From: a virus
DNA: 40,811 nucleotides
Strand: one strand, 5' to 3'
IMG/VR virus record: IMGVR_UViG_3300045995_000350
Span: 1 to 40,811 of that record
Shown here: positions 8,489 through 17,440 of the stretch, piece by piece
How positions within the stretch are numbered: the stretch's first letter is position 1
How the letters are laid out: the number at the start of each line of letters is the position of its first letter
The notes under the pieces: generated by a model
What the model saw: the letters and a program-made list of their open reading frames with translations, nothing else
The model's database searches: none
What the model was told of the DNA's origin: nothing
Position numbers and translations under genes: made by a program

Positions 8489-9532
8489 TCAACCATAACC
8501 TCCGTGAAGCACCCAACCACCGTCTGGCCGATTCCCTCTAGACAGCGCTCGATCATAGCGGGATACCATTGCCGGACGTGAGTTCAACGCCTTGATAAAA
8601 TCCATTGATTGTTGGGCATTGACCTTAATCGCTTCGGTCAGTGGGAATCCATACTCAGCGCACAACTCCTTAGCCAGTAGCCATTTGAAAGCCCGGTTAT
8701 ATCCCTGCGGCATCATGATGGGCTGATTGAGCGTCAGGTTGGACAAGATAGTGTCAGTGAACAGGTGCAGTTCGGCCCCATTTCCAGGCGTCTGATAGAC
8801 GTTCAGCAGGCCGTAGGGGTACTGCTGGTTGTACCATGCCACAGTCGGCCACGGTCCCGATTGAACCTTGTATAGAATGCTGGTAAATTGCTCCTGAGTT
8901 TCATTCACGTCAATCGTAAAATCCAGATTGTTGAACCGTGTGAATCCATGCGTGATCCGAAGCGGTCGCGGGATTGGTAGATCACCAGGTACCGTGTAGG
9001 TGATCGAGTCAGAACTGTTAGAGGTACCGGTCGCCTTTGCCGACATTGTGATCGTCTGAGCCATAGCGCTGAAGGCCGTCACTGTGGCACCGTTTGGAAT
9101 CAGGTTTTGCAGGTCAGTCAGGATCGAGCCAGAGCCAATCTGATATGCCGCCGATGATCCAGCGACAAGATTACTGGGGATGCTGGTAACGCCCGTAATC
9201 ACGCTTGATCCGCTTGTAAGCGTACCGGTGATGTTGGGCCATACCTGCGAGAGATATGGGGAGGATGCGGCACCTACTGCGCTGGTATTGTTCGCCCCGC
9301 TCAACTGTGCATTCGTTGGGTTTCCAATCGTGTAGATACTCTTCCCGGAAGTCCAACTCAGAATCCATTCATTGGAGCCGAAAATATAGGCCTTGTCGGT
9401 GCTCAGAGAGTCCAGTAAGTCATTGAAAGTATCGAGGCAGTCTTGTGCGTCCGGTGTTGCGATCTGTTCGCCGGATTGGTAGCTGTTGATGCGGCGCAGA
9501 GCGGCCTTGATAAAATCAAGCGCAGTCGTCAT
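8489..9532 (-). CDS. Tail accessory / portal extension protein, P22 gp4-like
   Basis: A 347-aa protein beginning MTTALDFIKAALRRINSYQSG, the characteristic gp4 start (helical pair, then LDTFNDLLDSLS). Such proteins attach under the portal ring and extend the channel. Residues about 95-185 form a Ser/Thr/Ala-rich beta insertion that splits the usual domain. The fold resumes with PIPRPLRITHGFTR and ends with helices (FKWLLAKELCAEYGFPLTE). P22 gp4 itself is much shorter, so the insertion is notable. A GGAGGA site precedes the ATG, and the start overlaps the PASTA-like gene (ATGA). Confidence 0.8.
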   Translation of the reverse strand: MTTALDFIKAALRRINSYQSGEQIATPDAQDCLDTFNDLLDSLSTDKAYIFGSNEWILSWTSGKSIYTIGNPTNAQLSGANNTSAVGAASSPYLSQVWPNITGTLTSGSSVITGVTSIPSNLVAGSSAAYQIGSGSILTDLQNLIPNGATVTAFSAMAQTITMSAKATGTSNSSDSITYTVPGDLPIPRPLRITHGFTRFNNLDFTIDVNETQEQFTSILYKVQSGPWPTVAWYNQQYPYGLLNVYQTPGNGAELHLFTDTILSNLTLNQPIMMPQGYNRAFKWLLAKELCAEYGFPLTEAIKVNAQQSMDFIKALNSRPAMVSRYDRALSRGNRPDGGWVLHGGYG

Positions 9533-9867
9533 GATCCGATTCCTCCGAAGTTAGATACACTCATGGGAAATGACAATGCGGTCAGACTGACTGCGGAATT
9601 CGACGCTACGATACTGCCTGCTGCTGGTGACTGATCTGTCACCTGTCCGGGATTTATGATTGGTACTGAAAACCACATAATCGTTACCATTGATAAATGC
9701 CAGTATGACATCAGGACCATTGGTTTCGCACTAGTTGGAGTGACCCAAGCGATCGTTACCGGATCAGCTTGGAAATACCCCAAAGGAAGCACTCTCACAC
9801 CAGCGCTGACCATCGAGACCAGAGCATCGTGATAACCCATACCGACAACGTTTGGCATCATCGGCAT
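9529..9867 (-). CDS. PASTA-domain-like small virion protein
   Basis: A 112-aa protein. Residues 4-30 (PNVVGMGYHDALVSMVSAG) and 70-100 (GQVTDQSPAAGSIVASNSAVSLT) match the two halves of a PASTA domain, with a longer loop between them (residues 33-68). PASTA domains are known from cell-wall-binding kinases and penicillin-binding proteins. In a phage structural operon the domain is more likely a decoration or tail-joining fold. It lies between a beta-rich virion gene and the gp4-like gene and overlaps the latter by ATGA. The domain call is from pattern recognition only. Confidence 0.65.
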   Translation of the reverse strand: MPMMPNVVGMGYHDALVSMVSAGVRVLPLGYFQADPVTIAWVTPTSAKPMVLMSYWHLSMVTIMWFSVPIINPGQVTDQSPAAGSIVASNSAVSLTALSFPMSVSNFGGIGS

Positions 9868-9876
9868 GAGTTATCC

Positions 9877-10242
9877 TCAAATAATCACACAAGCACCGAC
9901 ATTCACCACGCCAACCAGCGAGGTAGGAGTGATGGTAACCAGCCAATTAGCCGGCAATACGTCCGTTGCCGTCACATTTGTGACTGCGGTCAATCCTGGG
10001 TAAACAGTCAGAATCGTAACGGCTGCGGCGCTGAGTGCGGCTGATGTCAGGATTGTGTATGCAACCCCGTTGATCAACCCACTAAGCGTCACTGTGAAAC
10101 TACCCGATGTGTACGGAGTGCAATTGACTTGCAACTTTACGCCACGCCCATATGGGTTGCTTTGTACCGAACTCGTTGCAGCAGTCGATCCCGGCGAAGA
10201 TGCCGAGATGACGCTTGCAATGTTGCTATTGCTGGAACTCAT
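9877..10242 (-). CDS. Beta-rich structural protein, unknown
   Basis: A 121-aa protein with a Ser/Asn-rich N-terminus (residues 1-30) and a strongly beta-patterned rest (SGSFTVTLSGLINGVAYTIL, then NWLVTITPTSLVGVV), resembling an Ig-like or fibronectin-like fold. It lies in the head-to-tail part of the structural operon, between a 240-aa head-associated protein and the PASTA-like gene. The start ATG at 10240-10242 has an AGAGA site. A decoration or joining role is plausible but unproven. Confidence 0.6.
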   Translation of the reverse strand: MSSSNSNIASVISASSPGSTAATSSVQSNPYGRGVKLQVNCTPYTSGSFTVTLSGLINGVAYTILTSAALSAAAVTILTVYPGLTAVTNVTATDVLPANWLVTITPTSLVGVVNVGACVII

Positions 10243-10251
10243 TATCAGTCT

Positions 10252-10974
10252 CTATGCCGTACGGCTAAATGTGTAAGCCGTGGCAGACGAGAACATCAGA
10301 GTGAATTCAGCTTGGCCAGTAACACCACTTGGAACAGTCAGCAATCCGGCACCACCCGCTGAACCAGCCGCCGCAGCCGCCGACAGAATCCCATTAACAG
10401 CGACTGCAATAGTTACCGTATTAGCCCCCGCAGTATTATCGATATACAGATTGAATATCGTACCCTGAGCAGCACCCAATGCCGTTCCAAGCAACGTTCC
10501 CGTGGGTAGCGTGATGGTCGTAGCAGCCGCCGACGTAGAGGTGATGTACCCGGATGCTACTTGCGCCGCCGTTGCTGTAGCGGTTGCGTTGATTGCTTGC
10601 GGGGTATAGATGCCAACTTGTGTATCAAGAATCAATAGTCCAGTACCCTTTGGAGTAATGGACAGATTCGTGTTGGAGCCAGAATCGATTGCAGCAATAT
10701 TTACTGTTCCGCCCGTCACTGCGCCAGTGACCTTTACCCCAGCAGCCTGAGAGGCGGTAGACGAATCTACGTTGAATGCCGGATTCGTTGCTCCATTAAG
10801 GCCGATGGCAAGCGCAGTAGCCGAAGCCGAAGTAACGACGCCAAGAGCCGAAACAGATGAGCCGCCAATAGTTGTTCCTGCAGGGAGCGTTGCGGTAGTG
10901 TCAACAAGGAGATTGCTAAACTCCATGTTTTCCATAGCAACGCCCTGGGCTTTACCACTTGGATAAGTAGCCAT
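10252..10974 (-). CDS. Head-associated (decoration or head-fibre type) protein, unknown
   Basis: A 240-aa protein of low aromatic content, dominated by Ala, Thr, Gly, Ser and Val. Residues about 25-130 are short repetitive strand segments (VTSASATALAIGLNGA). Residues 130-240 look like a globular beta domain (TITLPTGTLLGTALGAAQG, then FNLYIDNTAGANTVTIAV). Genes here, two places after the coat gene, often encode head decoration or fibre proteins. The true start is ATG 10972-10974; the frame extends to a TTG inside the previous gene. The coat-adjacent position is the main evidence. Confidence 0.6.
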   Translation of the reverse strand: MATYPSGKAQGVAMENMEFSNLLVDTTATLPAGTTIGGSSVSALGVVTSASATALAIGLNGATNPAFNVDSSTASQAAGVKVTGAVTGGTVNIAAIDSGSNTNLSITPKGTGLLILDTQVGIYTPQAINATATATAAQVASGYITSTSAAATTITLPTGTLLGTALGAAQGTIFNLYIDNTAGANTVTIAVAVNGILSAAAAAGSAGGAGLLTVPSGVTGQAEFTLMFSSATAYTFSRTA

Positions 10975-10979
10975 GATGC

Positions 10980-11435
10980 TTACCAATCAAGCTGGTTGCC
11001 AGACGCCGGGGCAATCCAGTTCGTCTGCTGCCGCCAAACAGTGACGTAATACGGAGCCGCTACCGTGCCGGCAACCGGGGTAGGTGTCCCAGTCGTGCCG
11101 AAGAACGAGATGCCCAGAGTATCAGCCGCCGTCACTCGCGCCGCAACAACGCTAGTTGTCGCAGTTTGAGTTGCGGAAGTTGATACAAGCACTCGATCAC
11201 CGACTTGCAAACCAATTGCCGGATAATACTGAGTCGTGCTTGCCGTCGCAGCGGTACCGACGAACGTTTGCTCGGTAATGATTGGGCCAGAACCCAAAGC
11301 AGCCGGCGTGAGCGCGACTGCGAAGGTTCCGACCTTCCAAAGATTACCGACGGCCAGTTGAACGGTATCGGGTGCAGTAACTGCATTCGGCCCCGGGTTG
11401 GAGCCGTCAACGTTTGTAGATGCGGGAAATGCCAT
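10980..11435 (-). CDS. Structural protein following the coat gene, possible decoration protein
   Basis: A 151-aa beta-rich protein with a central barrel-like segment (YYPAIGLQVGDRVLVSTSATQTATTSVVAARVTAADTLGIS, residues about 68-110) and an aromatic end (YYVTVWRQQTNWIAP). It is the first gene after the coat gene, in the same direction and 11 bases away, which is where many phages encode a decoration protein. The ATG at 11433-11435 follows AAGGAG at good spacing. Function is inferred from position and fold pattern only. Confidence 0.65.
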   Translation of the reverse strand: MAFPASTNVDGSNPGPNAVTAPDTVQLAVGNLWKVGTFAVALTPAALGSGPIITEQTFVGTAATASTTQYYPAIGLQVGDRVLVSTSATQTATTSVVAARVTAADTLGISFFGTTGTPTPVAGTVAAPYYVTVWRQQTNWIAPASGNQLDW

Positions 11436-11446
11436 GATTTTTCTCC

Positions 11447-12811
11447 TTAACCTGAAATACGAACCGACATCGGGCGATACAGAGAGGCGAAGCCGTAGGC
11501 CACGTCCATCCGAGTCGGCTCGGCGTCATTGTTGATGGTGTATTGGGTAGCGATACGAATCGCAAGCCCCAGGTCTTCGTCGTACGCACGGGATGCTTCG
11601 ACAGCGGTCCGAGGCAACGGCAGATCGACAAAGGCCAGCGCGAATGCGTCACGGTGGAAATACACATTTTCGGTGGATGCCGTACCGGATGCCGCGCCAC
11701 CGTTGATGGTCACAGCCGGGGTGCTGGTAAATGCCGATGTGGCCGCGCAGTTTTGGAACTGGCCGCCGACAATTGCACATTCGCCAATGGTCACAGACAG
11801 AGTTCCCGTACCGCTTGATGTATAAACACCAGTCGCTGCGGTGAATGTGCCGGCCGTCAGAGTTGCGGTATTGAACTGAGGTCCACCAGGAGCGGCGACA
11901 CCAGCCATTTGACCGTATCCACCAGGCGGCAGAACGACGAACTGTTTCAGCACATTCCCGTAACGTCCACGATTTTGCGGGTTCACAGGATAGAGGCCAG
12001 CGATCTGGATCGTATCGCCCACAACGCACTGCGCCGCAGTGTTGGTCAGGCCGGAGATGTTCAGCACGCCCGATGCGCCCCATCCAGCAGTCAGGATAGC
12101 AGAGCCACCCACCGCAGAAGTCACGCCAGCCAGCACCGGGGTGCCAGTCAGGGTTCCCGTGTTGTAATTGGCAATGTTGGGGTCTTCGAACCAATCCGCA
12201 CCGGCTGTTTTTGCAGCGATCATGCCGGTCTCGATAAACTTGGAGATGTCGGCTTGAGGGTTGTACAAACCCTTGAGGCTGTCAGCCATGCTGGAGCTGG
12301 CCAGCGGGTGCAGAATGGCCGTAGGGGTCATGCCTTTGGGCATACCTTCGGAAGCCAGAATCGCCCGCGCATCTGAAAAGTTCTTGAACGCGGTGGGCGT
12401 GGTGCCAGGAGTACCAACTCGGTTTGCCGTGTTCTGCATCGCGAAATAGGCCCCATCAGAGTCGATTCGGTTACCTACAGCGATACAAGCCGGTTCAATG
12501 AATCGAGATTCGAAATCATCGATGTCCAACAGCATGTTAATGGTGTTGAATTGCACATCGACGTGGTATTGATACAGGATCGAGACAGGCACATAGTTTT
12601 CCGTGCTGGGCTCGACGTTGAGCGCAGGACCGAATGTACCCATGTAGCGCGGGGGCAGACGCACATTACACGTTGCCCCGATTTTTCGACCCTTTTGGCC
12701 GAACTCTTTGTCGTATTGACGGTTAAATTTATCCGTCAGAATACATTGGTTTGCGAGAACCGGAAGAGACCGGTTCGTGATCATTGAGATCGTAAGCAGT
12801 TGATTTGCCAC
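11447..12811 (-). CDS. Major coat protein, P22-like
   Basis: A 454-aa coat protein. The N-terminal part (LPVLANQCILTDKFNRQYDKEFG, then KIGATCNVRLPPRY) and the FESRFIEPACIAVGNRID helix belong to the P22 coat type seen in betaproteobacterial podoviruses. A Thr/Gly/Ser-rich beta region (residues about 215-375) likely corresponds to the inserted domain of this coat class. I chose GTG at 12809-12811 because an AAAGG site lies seven bases upstream; the frame runs on to a TTG at 12832 that falls inside a hairpin. Scaffold lies upstream and a decoration candidate downstream, as expected. Confidence 0.88.
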   Translation of the reverse strand: MANQLLTISMITNRSLPVLANQCILTDKFNRQYDKEFGQKGRKIGATCNVRLPPRYMGTFGPALNVEPSTENYVPVSILYQYHVDVQFNTINMLLDIDDFESRFIEPACIAVGNRIDSDGAYFAMQNTANRVGTPGTTPTAFKNFSDARAILASEGMPKGMTPTAILHPLASSSMADSLKGLYNPQADISKFIETGMIAAKTAGADWFEDPNIANYNTGTLTGTPVLAGVTSAVGGSAILTAGWGASGVLNISGLTNTAAQCVVGDTIQIAGLYPVNPQNRGRYGNVLKQFVVLPPGGYGQMAGVAAPGGPQFNTATLTAGTFTAATGVYTSSGTGTLSVTIGECAIVGGQFQNCAATSAFTSTPAVTINGGAASGTASTENVYFHRDAFALAFVDLPLPRTAVEASRAYDEDLGLAIRIATQYTINNDAEPTRMDVAYGFASLYRPMSVRISG

Positions 12812-12825
12812 GATGTACCTTTCAA

Positions 12826-12841
12826 GCGCCAAAATCGGCGC
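12826..12841 (-). other. Hairpin just ahead of the coat gene
   Basis: GCGCC-GATTTT-GGCGC forms a five-pair stem in the gap between scaffold and coat, 15 bases before the coat GTG. A second hairpin overlaps the scaffold stop (12875-12889). Neither has a U tract, so they look like processing or stability elements that could raise coat expression rather than terminators. Confidence 0.5.
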
Positions 12842-12874
12842 AATGCGAACGCAAATCCGCAGGTACAGCGTGGC

Positions 12875-12889
12875 GAGGCTCAGTGCCTC
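12875..12889 (-). other. Hairpin over the scaffold stop codon
   Basis: GAGGC-ACTGA-GCCTC is a perfect five-pair stem that spans the scaffold stop codon at 12880-12882. With the hairpin at 12826-12841 it brackets the 68-base gap before the coat gene. Confidence 0.45.
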
Positions 12890-13896
12890 TTACGCGCATT
12901 GAAGTTAGCTTTGTTCCGCTTTTGCCACTCGCTGATCATTCCACGCGTATCCATGTTACGCACATCAGATTCAACCAGGACGCCATCGGAGCTACTCAAC
13001 GGCTTGATAACCGGTGCTGTAACGCGGGCCTTATTGCTCGGGCTAAATCCCGTATCGTCATTGCTCAGTGTGGCGGTTTCCCGTTGACTGTTTTTGGCAC
13101 TCGGCTTGTCGCCGTGTATTTCATCCGCCTTTGTGGCGAATGGTGTTAGTTTACTCTCAATTTTTCCAATTTGCACCAATTGTTCATCCGGGAGCAATTT
13201 ATTTAGTGTTTTAGCAACATCTGGGTGTTTGCTAAGATAATACCCAAGCTCAGCGAACATCTCAGAGCGTTGCATATACCCAACCACCGCCGAAGGAATC
13301 ATGATGCTGGAGGATTCTGTCACTTCGGCGAAGTCTGGCACCAGCTCAGCGGCAACGCGTAGGCGCTCTTTGGCTGTGGTAATGATAGATTGCTGGCGTT
13401 CATCGTCTCGTGCGCGCTTTTCATCGGCGTCGCGCTTGGCAAACTTCTGGTCGGTCTTCCAATCGGCCAGGGCCTCAATGTATTCGTCTTCGGTACCAAC
13501 GAAGGTATTTCGTGCGGGTTTACCTGCGGGCTCTGTCTTGGCTTGTTCTGGTTGCAGTTCCAGTAACTTCCGCTCCAGGTCTTCGGCGCGTTTCTCTGCC
13601 AGTTTACGCTCGCCGTACTGAGCCGATGCGAATTCCTCAGCCTCTTTCATTTCCCGGTGCTTCTTTCCGATGGTCTTGAGCATCTTGGCCGAAAACTCGC
13701 GCCGCTGCTGTTCAGTGATGCCATCAGCATCTTCCACTTCGTCAGCATTAGCAACCTCTTCATCAACCTTTGGTTCTGGCTTTTCATCAGCCTTTACCTG
13801 TGTTTCAGGCTTGGCTACTACCTGTTCCACGGCCTCGTCGCGTGCGTCCGCAAGCACGGCTTCAAGATTGCTGCTGTCGATCACTGTTACTGCCAT
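12880..13896 (-). CDS. Scaffolding protein
   Basis: A 338-aa, very charged and helix-rich protein between portal and coat, as expected of a scaffold that shapes the procapsid and leaves before maturation. Residues 30-60 are acidic (Glu/Asp/Lys/Val), residues 60-110 are a coiled coil (KKHREMKEAEEF through EDLERKLLELQ), and the basic C-terminus (WQKRNKANFNARKRH) matches the coat-binding basic tail of scaffolds. The start is ATG 13894-13896, eight bases after AAGGAG; an ATG two codons earlier is too close to that site. The gene follows the portal stop directly. Confidence 0.85.
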   Translation of the reverse strand: MAVTVIDSSNLEAVLADARDEAVEQVVAKPETQVKADEKPEPKVDEEVANADEVEDADGITEQQRREFSAKMLKTIGKKHREMKEAEEFASAQYGERKLAEKRAEDLERKLLELQPEQAKTEPAGKPARNTFVGTEDEYIEALADWKTDQKFAKRDADEKRARDDERQQSIITTAKERLRVAAELVPDFAEVTESSSIMIPSAVVGYMQRSEMFAELGYYLSKHPDVAKTLNKLLPDEQLVQIGKIESKLTPFATKADEIHGDKPSAKNSQRETATLSNDDTGFSPSNKARVTAPVIKPLSSSDGVLVESDVRNMDTRGMISEWQKRNKANFNARKRH

Positions 13897-13898
13897 TT

Positions 13899-16103
13899 TC
13901 ATTCTCCTTGGGGTTGGTTTTCTGCTCGATCTGCGGTTTGTAATACGCGTTCAGCAGCATCTTTGTTATGTGCTGCCTCGACATGTGTATTCAGCAAAGA
14001 TGCCCCAGCATGTATCTCTGCGACTGCCAGTGCGGTGTGAGATTTCATTTCAGCCTCATGAGTATCTTGAGCTACCCACATAGCATCAGAACTACGCTTT
14101 GTCTTTTCAGACTCTTCGATACCGTGGGCTTTGACCGTAGCGTCCAAGTGCGCCTTGGTGATGCCGTATTTCAGGTCGGCCTGCACGGTTTGAAGTTGCT
14201 GTTTGAGAGCCTCGTTTTCCTTGGCCAGGTACTCGACTACTGCCTTGGCCTTGCTAGACAGCCCTTCCATGACCTTCTTGAGCCCTTCCGGCGTGCTAGA
14301 TACCAGCCTGTCGGCCAGTTCCTGCATGTAGGGGTGATCGATTGAGCGGAACACTAGATCGGCGCCGGTTTTAGCGACAATCTCAGCCAGTCCTTCAATT
14401 TTCAGAAGATCAAGCAGATTCTCAGCACCCTCTTCTCGCTTGGTCTCATAGCCCGGGCCGGTATCCATGACAACGTCGTATTTACCAACGGATAGGTCAT
14501 TTTTGATCTTTTTCTCTGCGTTATCGCCCTCGTCGGGCTGCGAGTCATTGATCTTTACCATGCGCGGCGTGGAGTCTTCACCGATGACCCGCTGCATACG
14601 CTCTTCCGAAAAATACACTGGAATCCAATCGACCATGCATCGCCAGCATTGTGCAATCGCCAAAGTCAGATTATCGTAATATTGATAATGAGATTGATCG
14701 GACAGGAATTGACGGCGGGCGATGGCTTTACCTGATACAACTTCGCCTCGTGCATCTTGGCCGGGCTCGTTTGGCATCCCGGCGACGGCCATGAGGTTTG
14801 AGCGCATGCCTTGCACAAACTCACTAAATCCAGCCTCAATCTGCGCGGGGGGCTGGCGTTCAGGCTTCGGCATTACCACCGGGCCACTTGATGTCTCAAT
14901 GATCACGGGCTTGTAGGTCAATACCGTGGTGGGTCTCTGGTTAGCCTCGGCCCACTCATCTTCGCGCCCGTCAAGCTGCCCCTCAGCGGCTACCCAGGGG
15001 GCCTTGGGAGCTAGCCCCAGGCGCTTGATTTTAGCCACCTCGCCGTAATTTACCATGCGCTGCGGGTCCATCATGGCTTCGACCATGCCCCGCCGGCGGA
15101 TACGTCCGTCGATGTCCTTGGTCTTGCCCTCCACCCGGAAAACTGGGATGTAAATCCCTGGAATCTCCTGGCGCTCCACGACTTTAGTGCCGTTGAGCCG
15201 GAACCATTCGACTTGATGCTTGGAGGAATCGCGCTCACCGTCGATCCGTAGACCACGATCACCCAACATCAGGGTTACGTCATCGATTGGCATTAATTTG
15301 TTGGAGCCAGGAATACGCGGGAGCTCGCTTCGATATTTTGTAAACTCTTCGCCATTTTGGCCACGAAGCTGGTATAGCTTTTCTGTCTTTTCACGGATGC
15401 GGAAATACTCAGCCAAGCGAATGTCTTCTTTATCTCCCCAGTCTCGATTGGGATCAGACGCACCGGTATCGCTCCATTTATCAATCATCCCAGAGCCATA
15501 GCGGCGTCGGTACTCTTCACGCTTCATCTTGACTGAGATAAGACACCAGTTTTGATCTGAACCATGCGGCATAATCGCGCTCGGGTCCATATAAACTGTG
15601 AAAATGTTGCGTATTGGCAGGATGCGTAAATCTTTTTGAAACGACCGATTATCGATATATTCAGCAATCAACCGGAAATAGCCCCAGCCTGCGTCCAATG
15701 CGCTCGCGGCAGCTGTATCGTAGGCGATTGATGCCTCTGACCTGGTTTCAATGTGCCGCCCAATCCCGTTCAGAATCTCGGCAATCTCAGTGTCTGCGCC
15801 CTCACCGACCGGATGGCATTTACCCCGTGGTCGCTGCTGCTTAATGTTGTTTTCGACGCGCTCTATCATCGCATCGGTCAAATTAATCGTAAGTTCAGGG
15901 GAATCATCGCTGGCCGTGGTGTTGGTGCTGTGATCCCATTGGTCGCCTTCGCGGAAGCTAATCGCTGCTTTGCCACGGGAGCGATTATCTGATTCGGCCT
16001 CGACGCATATCGCCAAGCGGTCCCTAGCTTCGGCGAATATCTCGGCTTCGGTAATGGCTGAGAACTCACGATCTTCTTCGGTACGTGTGGTTTTGGTTGT
16101 CAT
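13899..16103 (-). CDS. Portal protein, P22 type
   Basis: A 734-aa portal, close to the size of P22 gp1 (725). Recognisable parts are ISFREGDQWD near residue 50, INLTDAMIERVENNIKQQRP near 72, the clip/wing region with LRILPIRNIFTVYMDPSA, and a C-terminal helical barrel rich in Ala, Glu and Gln (residues 620-734) with ANEALKQQL-type coiled-coil pattern. It forms the dodecameric channel through which DNA is packaged and ejected. The start overlaps the terminase stop by ATGA, and scaffold follows directly, the standard terminase-portal-scaffold-coat order. Confidence 0.9.
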   Translation of the reverse strand: MTTKTTRTEEDREFSAITEAEIFAEARDRLAICVEAESDNRSRGKAAISFREGDQWDHSTNTTASDDSPELTINLTDAMIERVENNIKQQRPRGKCHPVGEGADTEIAEILNGIGRHIETRSEASIAYDTAAASALDAGWGYFRLIAEYIDNRSFQKDLRILPIRNIFTVYMDPSAIMPHGSDQNWCLISVKMKREEYRRRYGSGMIDKWSDTGASDPNRDWGDKEDIRLAEYFRIREKTEKLYQLRGQNGEEFTKYRSELPRIPGSNKLMPIDDVTLMLGDRGLRIDGERDSSKHQVEWFRLNGTKVVERQEIPGIYIPVFRVEGKTKDIDGRIRRRGMVEAMMDPQRMVNYGEVAKIKRLGLAPKAPWVAAEGQLDGREDEWAEANQRPTTVLTYKPVIIETSSGPVVMPKPERQPPAQIEAGFSEFVQGMRSNLMAVAGMPNEPGQDARGEVVSGKAIARRQFLSDQSHYQYYDNLTLAIAQCWRCMVDWIPVYFSEERMQRVIGEDSTPRMVKINDSQPDEGDNAEKKIKNDLSVGKYDVVMDTGPGYETKREEGAENLLDLLKIEGLAEIVAKTGADLVFRSIDHPYMQELADRLVSSTPEGLKKVMEGLSSKAKAVVEYLAKENEALKQQLQTVQADLKYGITKAHLDATVKAHGIEESEKTKRSSDAMWVAQDTHEAEMKSHTALAVAEIHAGASLLNTHVEAAHNKDAAERVLQTADRAENQPQGE

Positions 16104-17440
16104 ACTCTCATCCAGTTGTTATGTCCGTGTAACCGTGGTCGAATGATCTGTGGTTTCAGTTGTTCTTCGGGTTTGGTTAGTTCAGGAAAAATATCCGAGA
16201 ATCCCCAGATCATTGCATCCGCACGGTTTGGGCTATTTTCACCCATGTACCCGTGCGTTGTAAAGCCGCACAGCTCGTCTTCTAACTCCCGGAAGATGCC
16301 AGCGAATCGAATCTTGCCAGTCTCCACCAATGCAGATATAGGCTCAGCACGCACCACCTTGCCACGGCTGGCGGTAACAGGCCGGAATGGCGTTCGTGGG
16401 CGTGCAACGTGGATTGTCTGGCGCACCATAGCCCCACCATAATTCATTTCAGCCACGATCCGATCGGCACTGTGGCGGTCAAATGCGTTTGTTGCTACTT
16501 TGCCCCATGTACCCGGTCCACACTTACACGTCAAGTCCTCCAGCACGTAGCCATTACCATCGACTCCCAGGCCGCACACCATGATACCAATAGCGTCATT
16601 GTCCATATTGTCGGTGTCATCGGCTCCTGATGGGTCAACAGCAACCACGATGCGTAGCATATCTGGTAACGGTTCGTCGATCACACGCCAGCGCTCAAAC
16701 CATTCCTCACGAAAATGCGCATTTGGTGATGCATCTCGAAACTCGCCATAAAGGAACCGTTTACGAAGTCTCTCAGGTAGGGCCTCCAGCGTCTTGATAT
16801 ACGACTCAGGTAGATTAACCTGATTATCACCAGGATTGATTTGAAAGAACCCGTAGTCTTCACGAGGCAGCATCTGACGAGATTCTGGGTCTTGCAATAA
16901 CTTGAACATTCGATATGTCCAATGACCTTTGTCCGGTGGATTCTCGTCGTAGTACATTTTCAGAACCAAGGGCTTACCGGTAGCCCGATCAAGCACTTTC
17001 TGAGCCAAACGCGTGACAGCCATATTACGGCTGTTGTATGCGATCTGTGAGCATTCATTAAGAAATATGCTCGCGTACTCATTGCCCAGAATCTTTTCCA
17101 CTCGACCTTTATCGTCAAGGCCCCCAAACCATATCTCAGAGCCTCCTGGCATTGTGGCATACAAGTCACTCTTATTCAGGTCGTAATCGATAGATGGGAA
17201 ACACTTCTGCATTATCGTGGGGAATGTATCCATGACAATGGATTGCTTCACATGGCCCAGCCTAAAGCGCAGGATCGCATGGCGACTACCCGGCGCCTTA
17301 AGAGCGCGCTGAATTATCTTGCGGACAATGAGCGCAGTTTTCCCACTGCGGGAGCCACCAGCCAGCATGATATGGGTCGCATGGCCATTTAGCTCTTCCT
17401 GGGCCTCTTTTTGCTTCTCAGTAAGCACAAAATCAGCCAT
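16100..17440 (-). CDS. terL: Terminase large subunit
   Basis: A 446-aa packaging motor. The ATPase has Walker A GGSRSGKT at residues 28-35 and a Walker B-like ASIFLNE at 123-129. The nuclease half contains VVAVDPSG (Asp269), RIVAEMNYGG (Glu331) and RADAMIWG near residue 410, giving the three acidic positions of the terminase RNase H-like nuclease. It pumps DNA into procapsids and cuts it. The start overlaps the small-subunit gene by eight bases, and the end overlaps the portal start (ATGA). A P22-like head suggests headful packaging, which fits the circular map. Confidence 0.93.
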   Translation of the reverse strand: MADFVLTEKQKEAQEELNGHATHIMLAGGSRSGKTALIVRKIIQRALKAPGSRHAILRFRLGHVKQSIVMDTFPTIMQKCFPSIDYDLNKSDLYATMPGGSEIWFGGLDDKGRVEKILGNEYASIFLNECSQIAYNSRNMAVTRLAQKVLDRATGKPLVLKMYYDENPPDKGHWTYRMFKLLQDPESRQMLPREDYGFFQINPGDNQVNLPESYIKTLEALPERLRKRFLYGEFRDASPNAHFREEWFERWRVIDEPLPDMLRIVVAVDPSGADDTDNMDNDAIGIMVCGLGVDGNGYVLEDLTCKCGPGTWGKVATNAFDRHSADRIVAEMNYGGAMVRQTIHVARPRTPFRPVTASRGKVVRAEPISALVETGKIRFAGIFRELEDELCGFTTHGYMGENSPNRADAMIWGFSDIFPELTKPEEQLKPQIIRPRLHGHNNWMRV

